Shown: one piece after another, positions 9,109 to 16,958 of the stretch
How the letters are laid out: every line of letters starts with the position of its first letter
Numbering within the stretch: position 1 is the stretch's first letter
DNA from: Alcaligenes faecalis
GTDB taxonomy: Bacteria > Pseudomonadota > Gammaproteobacteria > Burkholderiales > Burkholderiaceae_B
Length of the DNA stretch: 64,000 nt
NCBI RefSeq assembly: GCF_009497775.1
Contig: NZ_CP031012.1
Span: forward strand, 62,001-126,000
Direction of reading: 5' to 3'
Made by a program: the position numbers and the translations under genes
The notes under the pieces: generated by a model
What the model saw: only the letters and a program-made list of their open reading frames with translations
Database searches by the model: none
What the model was told of the DNA's origin: nothing

Positions 9109-10233
9109 ATGTCGGAAGAACGTTTTGACACCCACCGCGAAAGCGTGCTCGGTCGTGCAGATGTTGAGGACACGCCCGAATTGGTGAAGTACTACCAGGA
9201 TTTGACTCAGTTTGAAGCCGGTGCCCTGTGGACCGTGGCGAACAAGATTGAGCCCTGGGAGCCCAAGTCCGAGTCCGTGCCTGTGGTGTGGCGCTACCGC
9301 GACCTGCGTGACTACGTGTTGCGTTCGGTGGATCTGGTCAGCCCTGAAAAGGCCGGTCGTCGTGTGATTTACCTGAACAACCCCGGTCGCCAGGAAGTCT
9401 CGGCGGCGGTGGGCTGGCTGTACTCCGGTTTGCAGGTCATGAAACCGGGCGAAGCGGCTTCCGCACATGCACACTCCTCCTCGGCCCTGCGTTTCATCAT
9501 GGAAGGCCGTGGTGCCTACACCATCGTGGACGGCCACAAGATGACCTTGGGCGCCAACGATTTCGTGCTGACGCCTAACGGCTGCTGGCACGAGCACGGC
9601 GTGGAAGCCGATGGCCTGCCCTGCATCTGGCAAGACGGTCTGGACATTCCACTGGTCAACGCCCTGGAAGCCGGTTTCTACGCGGTTCACCCGGATCTGG
9701 CCCAGGCCATTACGCACCCCGTCAACGACGCGGTGGGTATCTGGGGCGGCCGTGGTCTGAAGCCAACCCTGCACGATTGGCAAAAACCGTACTCGCCTCT
9801 GCTCAAGTACGAGTGGGAGCCTACTTACGAAGCCTTGTCGGCCTACGCCAAGGTTACGGACGGCAGCCCGTTTGATGGCGTCATCATGGACTACATCAAC
9901 CCGCTGACCGGCGGCCCTGTCATGGCCACCATCGGCGCCAGCATGCAAATGCTGCGTCCTGGCGAGCACACCAAGGCCCACCGTCACACCGGCAGCATCA
10001 TTTACCAATGCGCCAAGGGTGAAGGCTATTCGATCATCAATGGCAAACGCTTTGACTGGCGCGAACGCGACATTTTCTGCGTACCATCCTGGATGTTCCA
10101 CGAGCACGTGAACGGTTCTTCGTCCGAGGACGCTTGCCTGTTCTCGTTCCACGACCTGCCCGTGATGCGCGCCCTGAATCTGTACCGCGAAGAAGCGCTG
10201 GCAGAGAACGGCGGCCACCAGGTCCTGCTGTAA
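9109..10233 (+). CDS. Gentisate 1,2-dioxygenase-like bicupin
   Basis: This 374-residue protein has two cupin domains. The N-terminal one has the metal-site motif HAHSSSALRFIMEG with a later WHEHG, and the C-terminal cupin has KAHRHTGSIIYQCAKG. Length and motifs match gentisate 1,2-dioxygenases and the related 1-hydroxy-2-naphthoate and 5-substituted-salicylate dioxygenases. These Fe(II) enzymes cleave the ring between the carboxyl- and hydroxyl-bearing carbons. It lies 21 bases after the aryl-CoA hydroxylase with an AAAGGAG ribosome site. Gentisate would give maleylpyruvate; 5-hydroxyanthranilate is an alternative substrate if the amino group is kept. Confidence 0.85.
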   Translation: MSEERFDTHRESVLGRADVEDTPELVKYYQDLTQFEAGALWTVANKIEPWEPKSESVPVVWRYRDLRDYVLRSVDLVSPEKAGRRVIYLNNPGRQEVSAAVGWLYSGLQVMKPGEAASAHAHSSSALRFIMEGRGAYTIVDGHKMTLGANDFVLTPNGCWHEHGVEADGLPCIWQDGLDIPLVNALEAGFYAVHPDLAQAITHPVNDAVGIWGGRGLKPTLHDWQKPYSPLLKYEWEPTYEALSAYAKVTDGSPFDGVIMDYINPLTGGPVMATIGASMQMLRPGEHTKAHRHTGSIIYQCAKGEGYSIINGKRFDWRERDIFCVPSWMFHEHVNGSSSEDACLFSFHDLPVMRALNLYREEALAENGGHQVLL

Positions 10234-10328
10234 GACTACTTGTTTAACCTATTTGGACGGCCTGCCAAGGCGGGCCGACCCGATTCATTCAAGCCATCTG
10301 CACAAGATGGCCCAATCTGGAGATAGAA

Positions 10329-11252
10329 ATGCGTCTTGTAACGTACCGTAGTGAAGTTGCTGCCGCTGGCCGCTTGGGTGCCATTGTGGGTGATCTGGTG
10401 GTTGACCTGGGTTACCTGGGCGACGCCACAGGCCACATGCTGCCTGACAATATGCTCGATTTCATCGACCTGGGCCCAGCCGCTGTGACCTCCACGGCTC
10501 GCTTGCTGGAAACCTACGCCGACGATATGCCTTTTGGTGTGGCGCTGCCCCTGGCCAACGTCAAGCTGTTGGCTCCTATCCCACGCCCACGCAAGAACAT
10601 CTTTGGTATTGGCTTGAACTACGTGGAACACGTGGCCGAATCCAGCCGCACTCTGGACACCTCCAAAGAGCTGCCCAAACAGCCCGTGATTTTCTCCAAG
10701 CCACCAACCACCGTGGTTGGCCCTGGCGATGCCATCGAGCACAACAAGAACATCACTCAGCAAATGGACTGGGAAGTTGAACTGGCCGTGATCATGGGCA
10801 CCCGTGCTCAGCGCGTGGCTAAAGAAGACGCTCTGAAGTACGTGTTCGGTTACTCCGTCATGATCGACGTGAGCGCCCGCGACTGCCGTCGTGCCGGTCA
10901 GTGGATCTACTCCAAAGGCCAGGACACCTACGCTCCTTTCGGTCCCGTTATCGTGACTGCTGACGAGCTGACCGATCCTCACAACCTGAACCTGAGCCTG
11001 ACTCTGAACGGTGTGACCAAGCAAAGCTCCAACACCAAGCACATGCTGTTCAACGTGAACGACCTGATCGCTGACATCAGCGCCGGTATCACGCTGGAAC
11101 CCGGTGACATCATCGCTACTGGCACCCCAGAAGGCGTGGGCGCTGGCCGTACTCCTCAAGAGTGGATGTGGCCTGGTGACGTGGTGCACGCTGTGGTTGA
11201 AGGCATTGGCGAATTGCGTCACCCCATCGTGGACGTGACCCCACAAAACTAA
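10329..11252 (+). CDS. Fumarylacetoacetate hydrolase-family protein (fumarylpyruvate hydrolase-like)
   Basis: A 307-residue FAH-family protein. The family core begins at KNIFGIGLNYVEHVAES near residue 92. The metal-binding region shows DWEVELAVIMG and the C-terminal signature GDIIATGTPEGVGAG is present. Family members hydrolyse ring-fission products such as fumarylpyruvate to fumarate and pyruvate. Its position right after the gentisate dioxygenase-like gene supports that role. No maleylpyruvate isomerase gene (GST type) is in the window, so either maleylpyruvate is hydrolysed directly or the isomerase is encoded elsewhere. Confidence 0.85.
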   Translation: MRLVTYRSEVAAAGRLGAIVGDLVVDLGYLGDATGHMLPDNMLDFIDLGPAAVTSTARLLETYADDMPFGVALPLANVKLLAPIPRPRKNIFGIGLNYVEHVAESSRTLDTSKELPKQPVIFSKPPTTVVGPGDAIEHNKNITQQMDWEVELAVIMGTRAQRVAKEDALKYVFGYSVMIDVSARDCRRAGQWIYSKGQDTYAPFGPVIVTADELTDPHNLNLSLTLNGVTKQSSNTKHMLFNVNDLIADISAGITLEPGDIIATGTPEGVGAGRTPQEWMWPGDVVHAVVEGIGELRHPIVDVTPQN

Positions 11253-11267
11253 GTAAAGGAGAGCATG

Positions 11268-12296
11268 ATGCTGGAATTGCGTCAGTTCAAGGCCGCCGCC
11301 GTACAGGCAGCGCCTGTGTTCCTGGACACGAATGCGACCATCGAAAAAGTATGTCGTCTGATCAATGAAGCAGCCGATAACGGTGCCGAGCTGATCGCCT
11401 TCCCCGAGGTGTTCGTCTCTGGCTACCCTTACTGGAGCTGGGTGATGAACCCGATCGAGGGCAGCCCGTGGTTCGAGCGCCTGTGCAAATCGGCCATCGA
11501 AGTTCCCGGTCCCGAGATCCAGAAGGTTGCGCAAGTTTGTCGTCAGCGCAAGGTCAACGTGGTGTTGGGTGTGAACGAGCGCAGTCCCGTTGGCATCGGC
11601 ACCATTTACAACACGCTGGTCACCATCGGCGCGGACGGCCGCATTCTGGGCCGTCACCGCAAACTGGTTCCAACCTGGGCTGAAAAGCTGACCTGGGCCA
11701 ACGGCGACGCCTCCTCGATGCGTGTTCATGACACCACGATTGGCCCGCTGGGCGCCTTGGCTTGCGGTGAAAACACCAACACGCTGGCTCGTTTCAGCCT
11801 GTTGTCGCAAGGTGAACTGGTTCACGTTGCCAGCTACATCGCTTTGCCCGTGGCACCGAAAGACTACGACATGGCCGAAGCGATTCGCCTGCGTGCCGCT
11901 GCTCACTGCTTTGAAGGCAAGGTGTTTACGGTTGTGGCTTGCTCGACGGTTTCCGAGGAAATCATCGAAGCCATGTCGGCCAGCCATCCTGAAGCACGTG
12001 AACTGCTGGCTCGTCCCAACAGCGCGTTCTCGGGCATTATTGGCCCCGATGGCCGCGTTCAGGGCGAACCACTGATCGACAAGGAAGGCATTGCCTACGC
12101 CGATATCGATCTGTCGCGCTGCATCCAGCCGCGTCAAATGCACGACATCACCGGTCACTACAACCGTTTTGACGTGTTTGACCTGCGTGTGAACCGCAAG
12201 GCTTTGACGCCTGCCCGCTTTTACGAAGGCGACGCAGCGTCCCAGCCAGACCTGAATCCTGCCGAGTTCTCCGTTCTGGACGACAAGGAAGTGTAA
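11268..12296 (+). CDS. Nitrilase
   Basis: A protein of about 342 residues with the nitrilase Glu-Lys-Cys triad: Glu in LIAFPEVFVSGYPYW, Lys in GRHRKLVPTWAEKLTW and Cys in GALACGENTNTLARF. The CGENTN form points to the true nitrilase branch rather than amidases or the CWEH arylacetonitrilases known from Alcaligenes faecalis. AGGAG at 11257-11261 favours the second of two adjacent ATGs (11268; the first is 11265). In an auxin-type operon it could convert indole-3-acetonitrile to indoleacetate, or act on an amide or nitrile intermediate; this is inference. A strong terminator follows. Confidence 0.85.
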   Translation: MLELRQFKAAAVQAAPVFLDTNATIEKVCRLINEAADNGAELIAFPEVFVSGYPYWSWVMNPIEGSPWFERLCKSAIEVPGPEIQKVAQVCRQRKVNVVLGVNERSPVGIGTIYNTLVTIGADGRILGRHRKLVPTWAEKLTWANGDASSMRVHDTTIGPLGALACGENTNTLARFSLLSQGELVHVASYIALPVAPKDYDMAEAIRLRAAAHCFEGKVFTVVACSTVSEEIIEAMSASHPEARELLARPNSAFSGIIGPDGRVQGEPLIDKEGIAYADIDLSRCIQPRQMHDITGHYNRFDVFDLRVNRKALTPARFYEGDAASQPDLNPAEFSVLDDKEV

Positions 12297-12307
12297 GAAG
12301 GTTCAAG

Positions 12308-12344
12308 ACGGTCCCTTTCCCCCAGTGGATCGGGACCGTTTTTT
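12308..12344 (+). terminator. Rho-independent terminator after the nitrilase gene
   Basis: ACGGTCCC at 12308-12315 pairs with GGGACCGT at 12332-12339, followed by a run of six T. It separates the thioesterase-to-nitrilase unit from the downstream cyclase-family gene. Confidence 0.85.
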
Positions 12345-12544
12345 GACGGGTCTCTTTGCTCAAGCGACCTGCTCAAAAAAAACCGCCGTGGCCTTGCCGC
12401 AGCGGTCCAAGATGCACACTGCCTTTTGTAAAAAAGGGCAGCGCCGGGCCTGAAGGAGCGGGCTGTTTTAACGGCTGGTCCCTATCCTGCGCCTTGCAGG
12501 GCAGGCACTTATAACGATGACATAAGATCCCAGTAGGAGATGAA

Positions 12545-13333
12545 ATGAGCGACAAGAACCCATTGGCAGCCTTTATCCAGGCGATCGACAGCAAGCAGGT
12601 CCGTTTTGTGGATCTGACCCAGACTCTGTCTCCCAGCTTCCCCGCCTTGCAACTGCCCCCCCAATTTGGCCAGACTGCCGGTTTCTCGATTGAGCGCATC
12701 AGCCAATACGACGAAAACGGCCCAGGCTGGTACTGGAACAACTTCACCTGTGGCGAACACACAGGTACCCACTTTGACGCGCCTGCGCACTGGATCTCCG
12801 GCAAGGACCATCCGGACAACACCGTCGACACCATTCCGGTGGACAACTTCCTGCGCCCTGCCGTTGTAGTGGATGCTTCTGCCGAAGTGGCCCAGAACGA
12901 AGACTTCATCCTGACCTCCGAGTTCCTGTTGAACTGGGAAGCCAAGCATGGCCGTATCCCTGAAGGCGCCTGGGTGCTGTTCCGCACCGATTGGTCCAAG
13001 CGCGTGAACGACGCCGAGGCGTTCCTGAACATGCGTGAAGACGGTGCCCATACACCTGGCCCAGCCCAGGAAGCCGTGGAGTGGATGATTCACGAGCGCA
13101 AGGTTCACGGTTTTGGCGTTGAAACCATCAATACCGATGCTGGCCAATCCTACGCATGGCCCATTGGCTACCCTTGCCACACCCTGATGCACGGTGCCAA
13201 CCGCTACGGTTTGCAGTGCCTGTGCAATCTGGATCAGCTGCCCCCTCAAGGTGCACTGATCATGTCGGCCCCTCTGAAGATTGAAGGCGGTTCCGGCAGC
13301 CCACTGCGCGTGGTCGCACTGGTTGCTCAGTAA
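12545..13333 (+). CDS. Cyclase-family metal-dependent hydrolase, isatin hydrolase/kynurenine formamidase type
   Basis: This 262-residue protein carries the family signature HTGTHFDAPAH (HxGTHxDxPxH), whose His and Asp residues bind Mn or Zn in kynurenine formamidase and isatin hydrolase. The family opens amide or lactam bonds next to an aromatic ring. Given the neighbouring Rieske oxygenase, aldolase-like protein and 2-oxoacid oxidoreductase, isatin to isatinate is the most attractive reaction. Isatin hydrolases have been described in bacterial auxin degradation. AGGAG is seven bases before the ATG. It is monocistronic: a terminator lies upstream and a minus-strand gene follows. Substrate assignment is inference. 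Confidence 0.75.
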   Translation: MSDKNPLAAFIQAIDSKQVRFVDLTQTLSPSFPALQLPPQFGQTAGFSIERISQYDENGPGWYWNNFTCGEHTGTHFDAPAHWISGKDHPDNTVDTIPVDNFLRPAVVVDASAEVAQNEDFILTSEFLLNWEAKHGRIPEGAWVLFRTDWSKRVNDAEAFLNMREDGAHTPGPAQEAVEWMIHERKVHGFGVETINTDAGQSYAWPIGYPCHTLMHGANRYGLQCLCNLDQLPPQGALIMSAPLKIEGGSGSPLRVVALVAQ

Positions 13334-13356
13334 GCACGAGAGCAGAGTCGGCAAAG

Positions 13357-13386
13357 CAAAAAAAAGGGTCAGGCAAAGCCTGACCC
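13357..13386 (-). terminator. Rho-independent terminator for the small minus-strand gene
   Basis: A perfect nine-base stem (13366-13374 with 13378-13386, AAA loop) is followed on the minus strand by a run of nine T. It lies 42 bases past the stop of the small secreted-protein gene. On the plus strand it has no T run, though it could stall the upstream gene's transcript. Confidence 0.75.
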
Positions 13387-13427
13387 GATATGGATAGAGT
13401 GTCGTTCAAAGCAGGTCTGTCATCCAT

Positions 13428-13649
13428 TCAGCGTTTGGGTGCGTGGGTGGGGGAAGTTTTCTTGTGAGTGGCCGGTGCCTGGTGAGTGGTGGCTGCGCTG
13501 GCTTTAGGGGTCGTCGCGTGTGCGGCGGGTGCCGTTTGAGCCGTAGCGGCATGAGGGGCGGGAGCCGGTTTTTGTGCCATGGCAGCAGTGCCGCCTAAAA
13601 CACCCGTAGCGCCCATAATGACTGCGCAGATCAATGTTGAACGTTTCAT
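13428..13649 (-). CDS. Small secreted Ala/Thr/His/Pro-rich protein
   Basis: Seventy-three residues: a signal peptide (KRS start, hydrophobic core, cleavage expected after AMA near residue 24) and then a low-complexity tail of Ala, Thr, Pro, His and Lys ending in APKR. An AAGGAG site lies seven bases before the ATG and a strong terminator follows, which argues that it is a real gene despite its composition. It resembles acid-shock-type basic periplasmic proteins in composition only. Function unknown. Confidence 0.6.
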   Translation of the reverse strand: MKRSTLICAVIMGATGVLGGTAAMAQKPAPAPHAATAQTAPAAHATTPKASAATTHQAPATHKKTSPTHAPKR

Positions 13650-14126
13650 CGTAAAACTCCTTGCGGTAAGAAAACTTGGGTTTGTCTGTGTTAGACGGCC
13701 TGATTATGCGCAAGGTGCTGTGAACAGAATCTGAAAACGGCATTCATATTTTGTTCATCTTGAACGTTCTATCGATAAACTGCGGGGTGAGTACAAACGG
13801 TGCTGACAGCGTGCCAGACAGTCGTTACCGTGTCTGAGCGATGCTGTTTTCTCACCTAGTGGTTTTCCATTATATTCGGCAGTATATATTTATCCGTAAA
13901 CTATTCATCAATAAAATAAATTCACAAAAGAATGAATAGAGATCCAGCCATACAGCCAGTCTTGGTGTCAGGCAGCCGGTTTTAGCGGAGACAGTAGACG
14001 AGCCTTACGCAGCCTTTTTCAGGTTACGCGATACCGTCCCATTGCCCCCTGCGGCGCTACATCATGCCACGGCTTGGCCTTTTCGGCTGGGTAATTGATG
14101 TAGTCATGCTCAATGGTAGGCACATG
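13650..14126. promoter_or_regulatory. AT-rich divergent regulatory region before the Rieske oxygenase operon
   Basis: This 477-base stretch has no convincing gene. It is AT-rich at 13860-13945. It contains an inverted repeat CTATTCAT (13901-13908) / ATGAATAG (13932-13939) and a GTTCA-TCT-TGAAC element at 13753-13765. A promoter and operator for the oxygenase operon are expected here; the exact promoter is not clear to me. Confidence 0.4.
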
Positions 14127-15095
14127 ATGGATACTTTTGAACTCGTCATCCGGGACATCCAGAACGCATCCCCGCTGATTCGCAGTTTTACGCTAGAGCC
14201 TGCCCAGGCCGGTTCCCTGCCCGCGTTTGCGCCGGGTTCGCACCTGCAGGTACAGATTCCTGATCTGAACGATCACCGCTGCTATTCCCTGATTTCGCTG
14301 GACGCCGACACGGCACAGGGTCCGACCTGTTACCGTCTGGGCGTGCGCCTGGAAGACAATAGCTCGGGTGGTTCGCGCTTCATGCACAGCCTGAAAGTAG
14401 GCGATACGCTGCGTGTGGCTGGTCCCAAGAACGATTTTCCCCTGCACGCCGCTGCGGCAGGCGAGACCGAAACCGTGCTGATTGCCGGTGGTATCGGTAT
14501 CACTCCCATTGCCAGCATGGCCGCTGCCCTGCATCACCAGGGCCGCCCCTACCAGCTGCACTATGCCGGTCGCAGCGTGGAACAGCTGGCCTTTCTGGAC
14601 GAGCTGAGCGCCCTGTCCGGCCCGGCCCTGCGCCACTACGCCGACGATAGCGAAGGCCGTTTCTGCCTGAATACCCTGCTCGACGGTCTGTCCAAGGACC
14701 AGCACATTTACGTCTGTGGCCCCAAAGGCATGATTGATGCCGTGATCGAAGCCTGCAAGCAACGCGGCTGGCCTACCGACCATGTTCACTTCGAGCTGTT
14801 CATTACCGCCGCTCCCCAGGAAGGCGACCAGCCTTTTGAAGTGGAATTGCGCCAAAGCGGTGTCACCCTGCAAATTCCGGCCGACAAGACCATTGTGGAC
14901 GTGATGGAAGAGCAGGGCCTGGACCCCATGATCGACTGCAAGCGCGGCGAGTGCGGCGTCTGTACCTGTGATGTGATCGAAGGCGAGGTTGACCACCGCG
15001 ACTATTTCCTGAGCGACTCGGAAAAAGCCAGCAACAAGGTCATCCAGATCTGTATTTCCCGTGCCAAGACCCCGCGTCTGGTGCTGGATCTATAA
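14127..15095 (+). CDS. Rieske oxygenase reductase component (FNR-type, C-terminal [2Fe-2S])
   Basis: About 322 residues from the ATG at 14127, chosen because GGTAGG lies six bases upstream; ATGs also occur at 14124 and further upstream. The N-terminal part is a ferredoxin-NADP-reductase fold (HRCYSLIS flavin motif, LIAGGIGITPIASM nucleotide motif). The C-terminal plant-type ferredoxin has CKRGECGVCTC plus a distal Cys. This is the phthalate-dioxygenase-reductase/VanB order, unlike BenC, where the ferredoxin is N-terminal. It hands electrons from NAD(P)H to the oxygenase encoded next. In iad-type auxin loci a comparable reductase serves the IadDE oxygenase. Confidence 0.9.
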   Translation: MDTFELVIRDIQNASPLIRSFTLEPAQAGSLPAFAPGSHLQVQIPDLNDHRCYSLISLDADTAQGPTCYRLGVRLEDNSSGGSRFMHSLKVGDTLRVAGPKNDFPLHAAAAGETETVLIAGGIGITPIASMAAALHHQGRPYQLHYAGRSVEQLAFLDELSALSGPALRHYADDSEGRFCLNTLLDGLSKDQHIYVCGPKGMIDAVIEACKQRGWPTDHVHFELFITAAPQEGDQPFEVELRQSGVTLQIPADKTIVDVMEEQGLDPMIDCKRGECGVCTCDVIEGEVDHRDYFLSDSEKASNKVIQICISRAKTPRLVLDL

Positions 15096-15116
15096 AGCCC
15101 TAGGGCGACGGAGAAC

Positions 15117-16454
15117 ATGATGGAAAAGTATCGTGATAATCCCCAGGCCATCCGCGAATTGGTACGCGAGGCCGAGGTCCACAAGGATTTGTACATCAAC
15201 CAGGAGCTGTTTGAACTGGAGATGGAGCAGTTGTTCGTCAATACCTGGGTCTACGTTGGCCATGCCAGCCAGGTGCCCAATAAAGGCGACTTCTACACCA
15301 CGACGGTCGGTACTGAGTCCGTCATCATGGTGCGCCATACCGATGACAGCATCCGTGTGCTCTATAACCGCTGCCCGCACAAAGGCGTGCAGGTAGCGGG
15401 CGAGACCTGTGGCAACACGGGCAAATTCTTCCGTTGCCCCTACCACGCCTGGACCTTCAAGACCGACGGCTCCTTGCTGTCCATCCCCTTGAAGAAAGGC
15501 TACGAGAACACCGGCTTTGAATGCACCGAAGGCAGCAAGGGCATGGCAGCGGTACAGAACGTCAAGGTGTACCGCGATTTCGTGTTCTGTCGCCTGGCCG
15601 ACGAAGGCGTGAGCTTTGAGGACTTCTTTGGTGAGTCCCTGAGCACCATCGACAATATGGTGGATCGCTCCCCCGAAGGCCGTCTGGAAGTGGCCGGTGG
15701 CGTGATGCGCTACATGCACCAGTGCAACTGGAAAATGCTGGTCGATAACCAGACCGATACCTGTCACCCCATGGTGGCGCACGAGTCTTCGGCCGGTACG
15801 GCAGTAAAAGCCTGGGAAGCGGCCCCTCCGGGCACACCCAAGCCCATGGCGGTCGAGCTGTTTGCCCCGTTCATGTCGCCTTACGAGTTCTACGAAGGCA
15901 TGGGCATTCGCGTGTGGGAAAACGGTCACGGCCATACCGGCGTGAGCAATTCCATCCACGCTGATTACTCCGAAATTCCCGGCTACTGGGACCAGATGGT
16001 CGAAGCCTACGGTGAAGAACGCGCCAAAGCCATTTTGGGCGACACGCGTCACAACACCTGTTACTTCCCCAATATTATGGTCAAGGGCCCGATTCAGACC
16101 CTGCGTTTGTTCAAGCCGCTGGCCGCTGACAAGACCCTGGTGGAGTCCTGGACCTTCCGCCTGGTGGGTGCCCCTGACACCTTCCTGGAACGCACCCTGA
16201 TGTACAACCGCCTGATCAACGCGCCGACCTCCATGGTCGGTCACGATGACCTGGAAATGTACGAGCGTGCCCAGCACGGTTTGCAGTCGCGTGGTCGCGA
16301 CTGGATGAACCTGGCCCGTCTGGTGGAAAAAGATGAAGACCAGCAAAAGAACGTGGTGATCAACGGCACCAGCGAAATGCAGATGCGCGCCCAGTTCCGC
16401 GCCTGGTTGAAGTTCATGCTGCCCGAGCAGCAGGCCAAGAAAGAAGAGGAATAA
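15117..16454 (+). CDS. Aromatic-ring-hydroxylating dioxygenase, Rieske alpha subunit
   Basis: A 445-residue protein with a Rieske [2Fe-2S] domain, CPHKG (about residues 84-88) and CPYHAW (about 107-112). The mononuclear iron site begins in DNQTDTCHPMVAH (about residues 210-222), where two His are expected ligands. It is the catalytic subunit and is followed two bases later by its beta subunit. Size matches benzoate- and anthranilate-type oxygenases and the IadD-type auxin oxygenase. With the acyl-CoA ligase and aldolase-like genes downstream, indole-3-acetate is my favoured substrate; other aromatic acids cannot be excluded by sequence. Confidence 0.9.
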   Translation: MMEKYRDNPQAIRELVREAEVHKDLYINQELFELEMEQLFVNTWVYVGHASQVPNKGDFYTTTVGTESVIMVRHTDDSIRVLYNRCPHKGVQVAGETCGNTGKFFRCPYHAWTFKTDGSLLSIPLKKGYENTGFECTEGSKGMAAVQNVKVYRDFVFCRLADEGVSFEDFFGESLSTIDNMVDRSPEGRLEVAGGVMRYMHQCNWKMLVDNQTDTCHPMVAHESSAGTAVKAWEAAPPGTPKPMAVELFAPFMSPYEFYEGMGIRVWENGHGHTGVSNSIHADYSEIPGYWDQMVEAYGEERAKAILGDTRHNTCYFPNIMVKGPIQTLRLFKPLAADKTLVESWTFRLVGAPDTFLERTLMYNRLINAPTSMVGHDDLEMYERAQHGLQSRGRDWMNLARLVEKDEDQQKNVVINGTSEMQMRAQFRAWLKFMLPEQQAKKEEE

Positions 16455-16456
16455 CC

Positions 16457-16939
16457 ATGAGCGAAATCAGCCGTCAGGCCCTTATCGATTTTGTGTATGC
16501 GGAAGCCCGCCTGCTGGATGAACAGCGCTACGAGCAATGGCTCGACCTGTTCACCGAGGATGGCTACTACTGGATGCCCTTGGCGCACGATCAGCAGGAC
16601 GCCCGTTTGCACGCGTCCCTGATGCACGAGGACAAGCTCTTGCTGCGTATCCGTGTGGAACGTCTGGCAGGCCGCCGTACCTTTTCCCAGCAGCCCAAGA
16701 GCCGCAGCCATCACTTGCTCCAGCAACCCACAGTGGAAAGCATGGACGAGGAAAAAGGCGAATACACCGTGCGTTGCGCCTTCCACTACACGGAAACGCG
16801 TGGCGACAACCAAGATATCTATGTGGGTTGGAATACCTACACCTTGGTGCGCCAGGACGACGCTTTGAAGATCCGTCTGAAACGGGTGGATCTGCTCAAT
16901 TGCGACGCGCCTTTCGGCAATATCCAGTTGTTTATGTGA
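16457..16939 (+). CDS. Aromatic-ring-hydroxylating dioxygenase, beta subunit
   Basis: A 160-residue protein of the SnoaL-like/ring-hydroxylating beta-subunit fold (QALIDFVYAEARLLDEQRYEQWLDLF, then DGYYWMPL). It has a structural role in the alpha3-beta3 oxygenase. It starts two bases after the alpha-subunit stop, so the two are translationally coupled. The length matches BenB/AntB-type subunits. Confidence 0.88.
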   Translation: MSEISRQALIDFVYAEARLLDEQRYEQWLDLFTEDGYYWMPLAHDQQDARLHASLMHEDKLLLRIRVERLAGRRTFSQQPKSRSHHLLQQPTVESMDEEKGEYTVRCAFHYTETRGDNQDIYVGWNTYTLVRQDDALKIRLKRVDLLNCDAPFGNIQLFM

Positions 16940-16958
16940 CAGGACAGGAGAATTTTTG

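Noticed and set aside
13366..13386. Terminator of the cyclase-family gene
   Set aside because: The T run is only on the minus strand (A run precedes the stem on the plus strand), so it mainly serves the small minus-strand gene.
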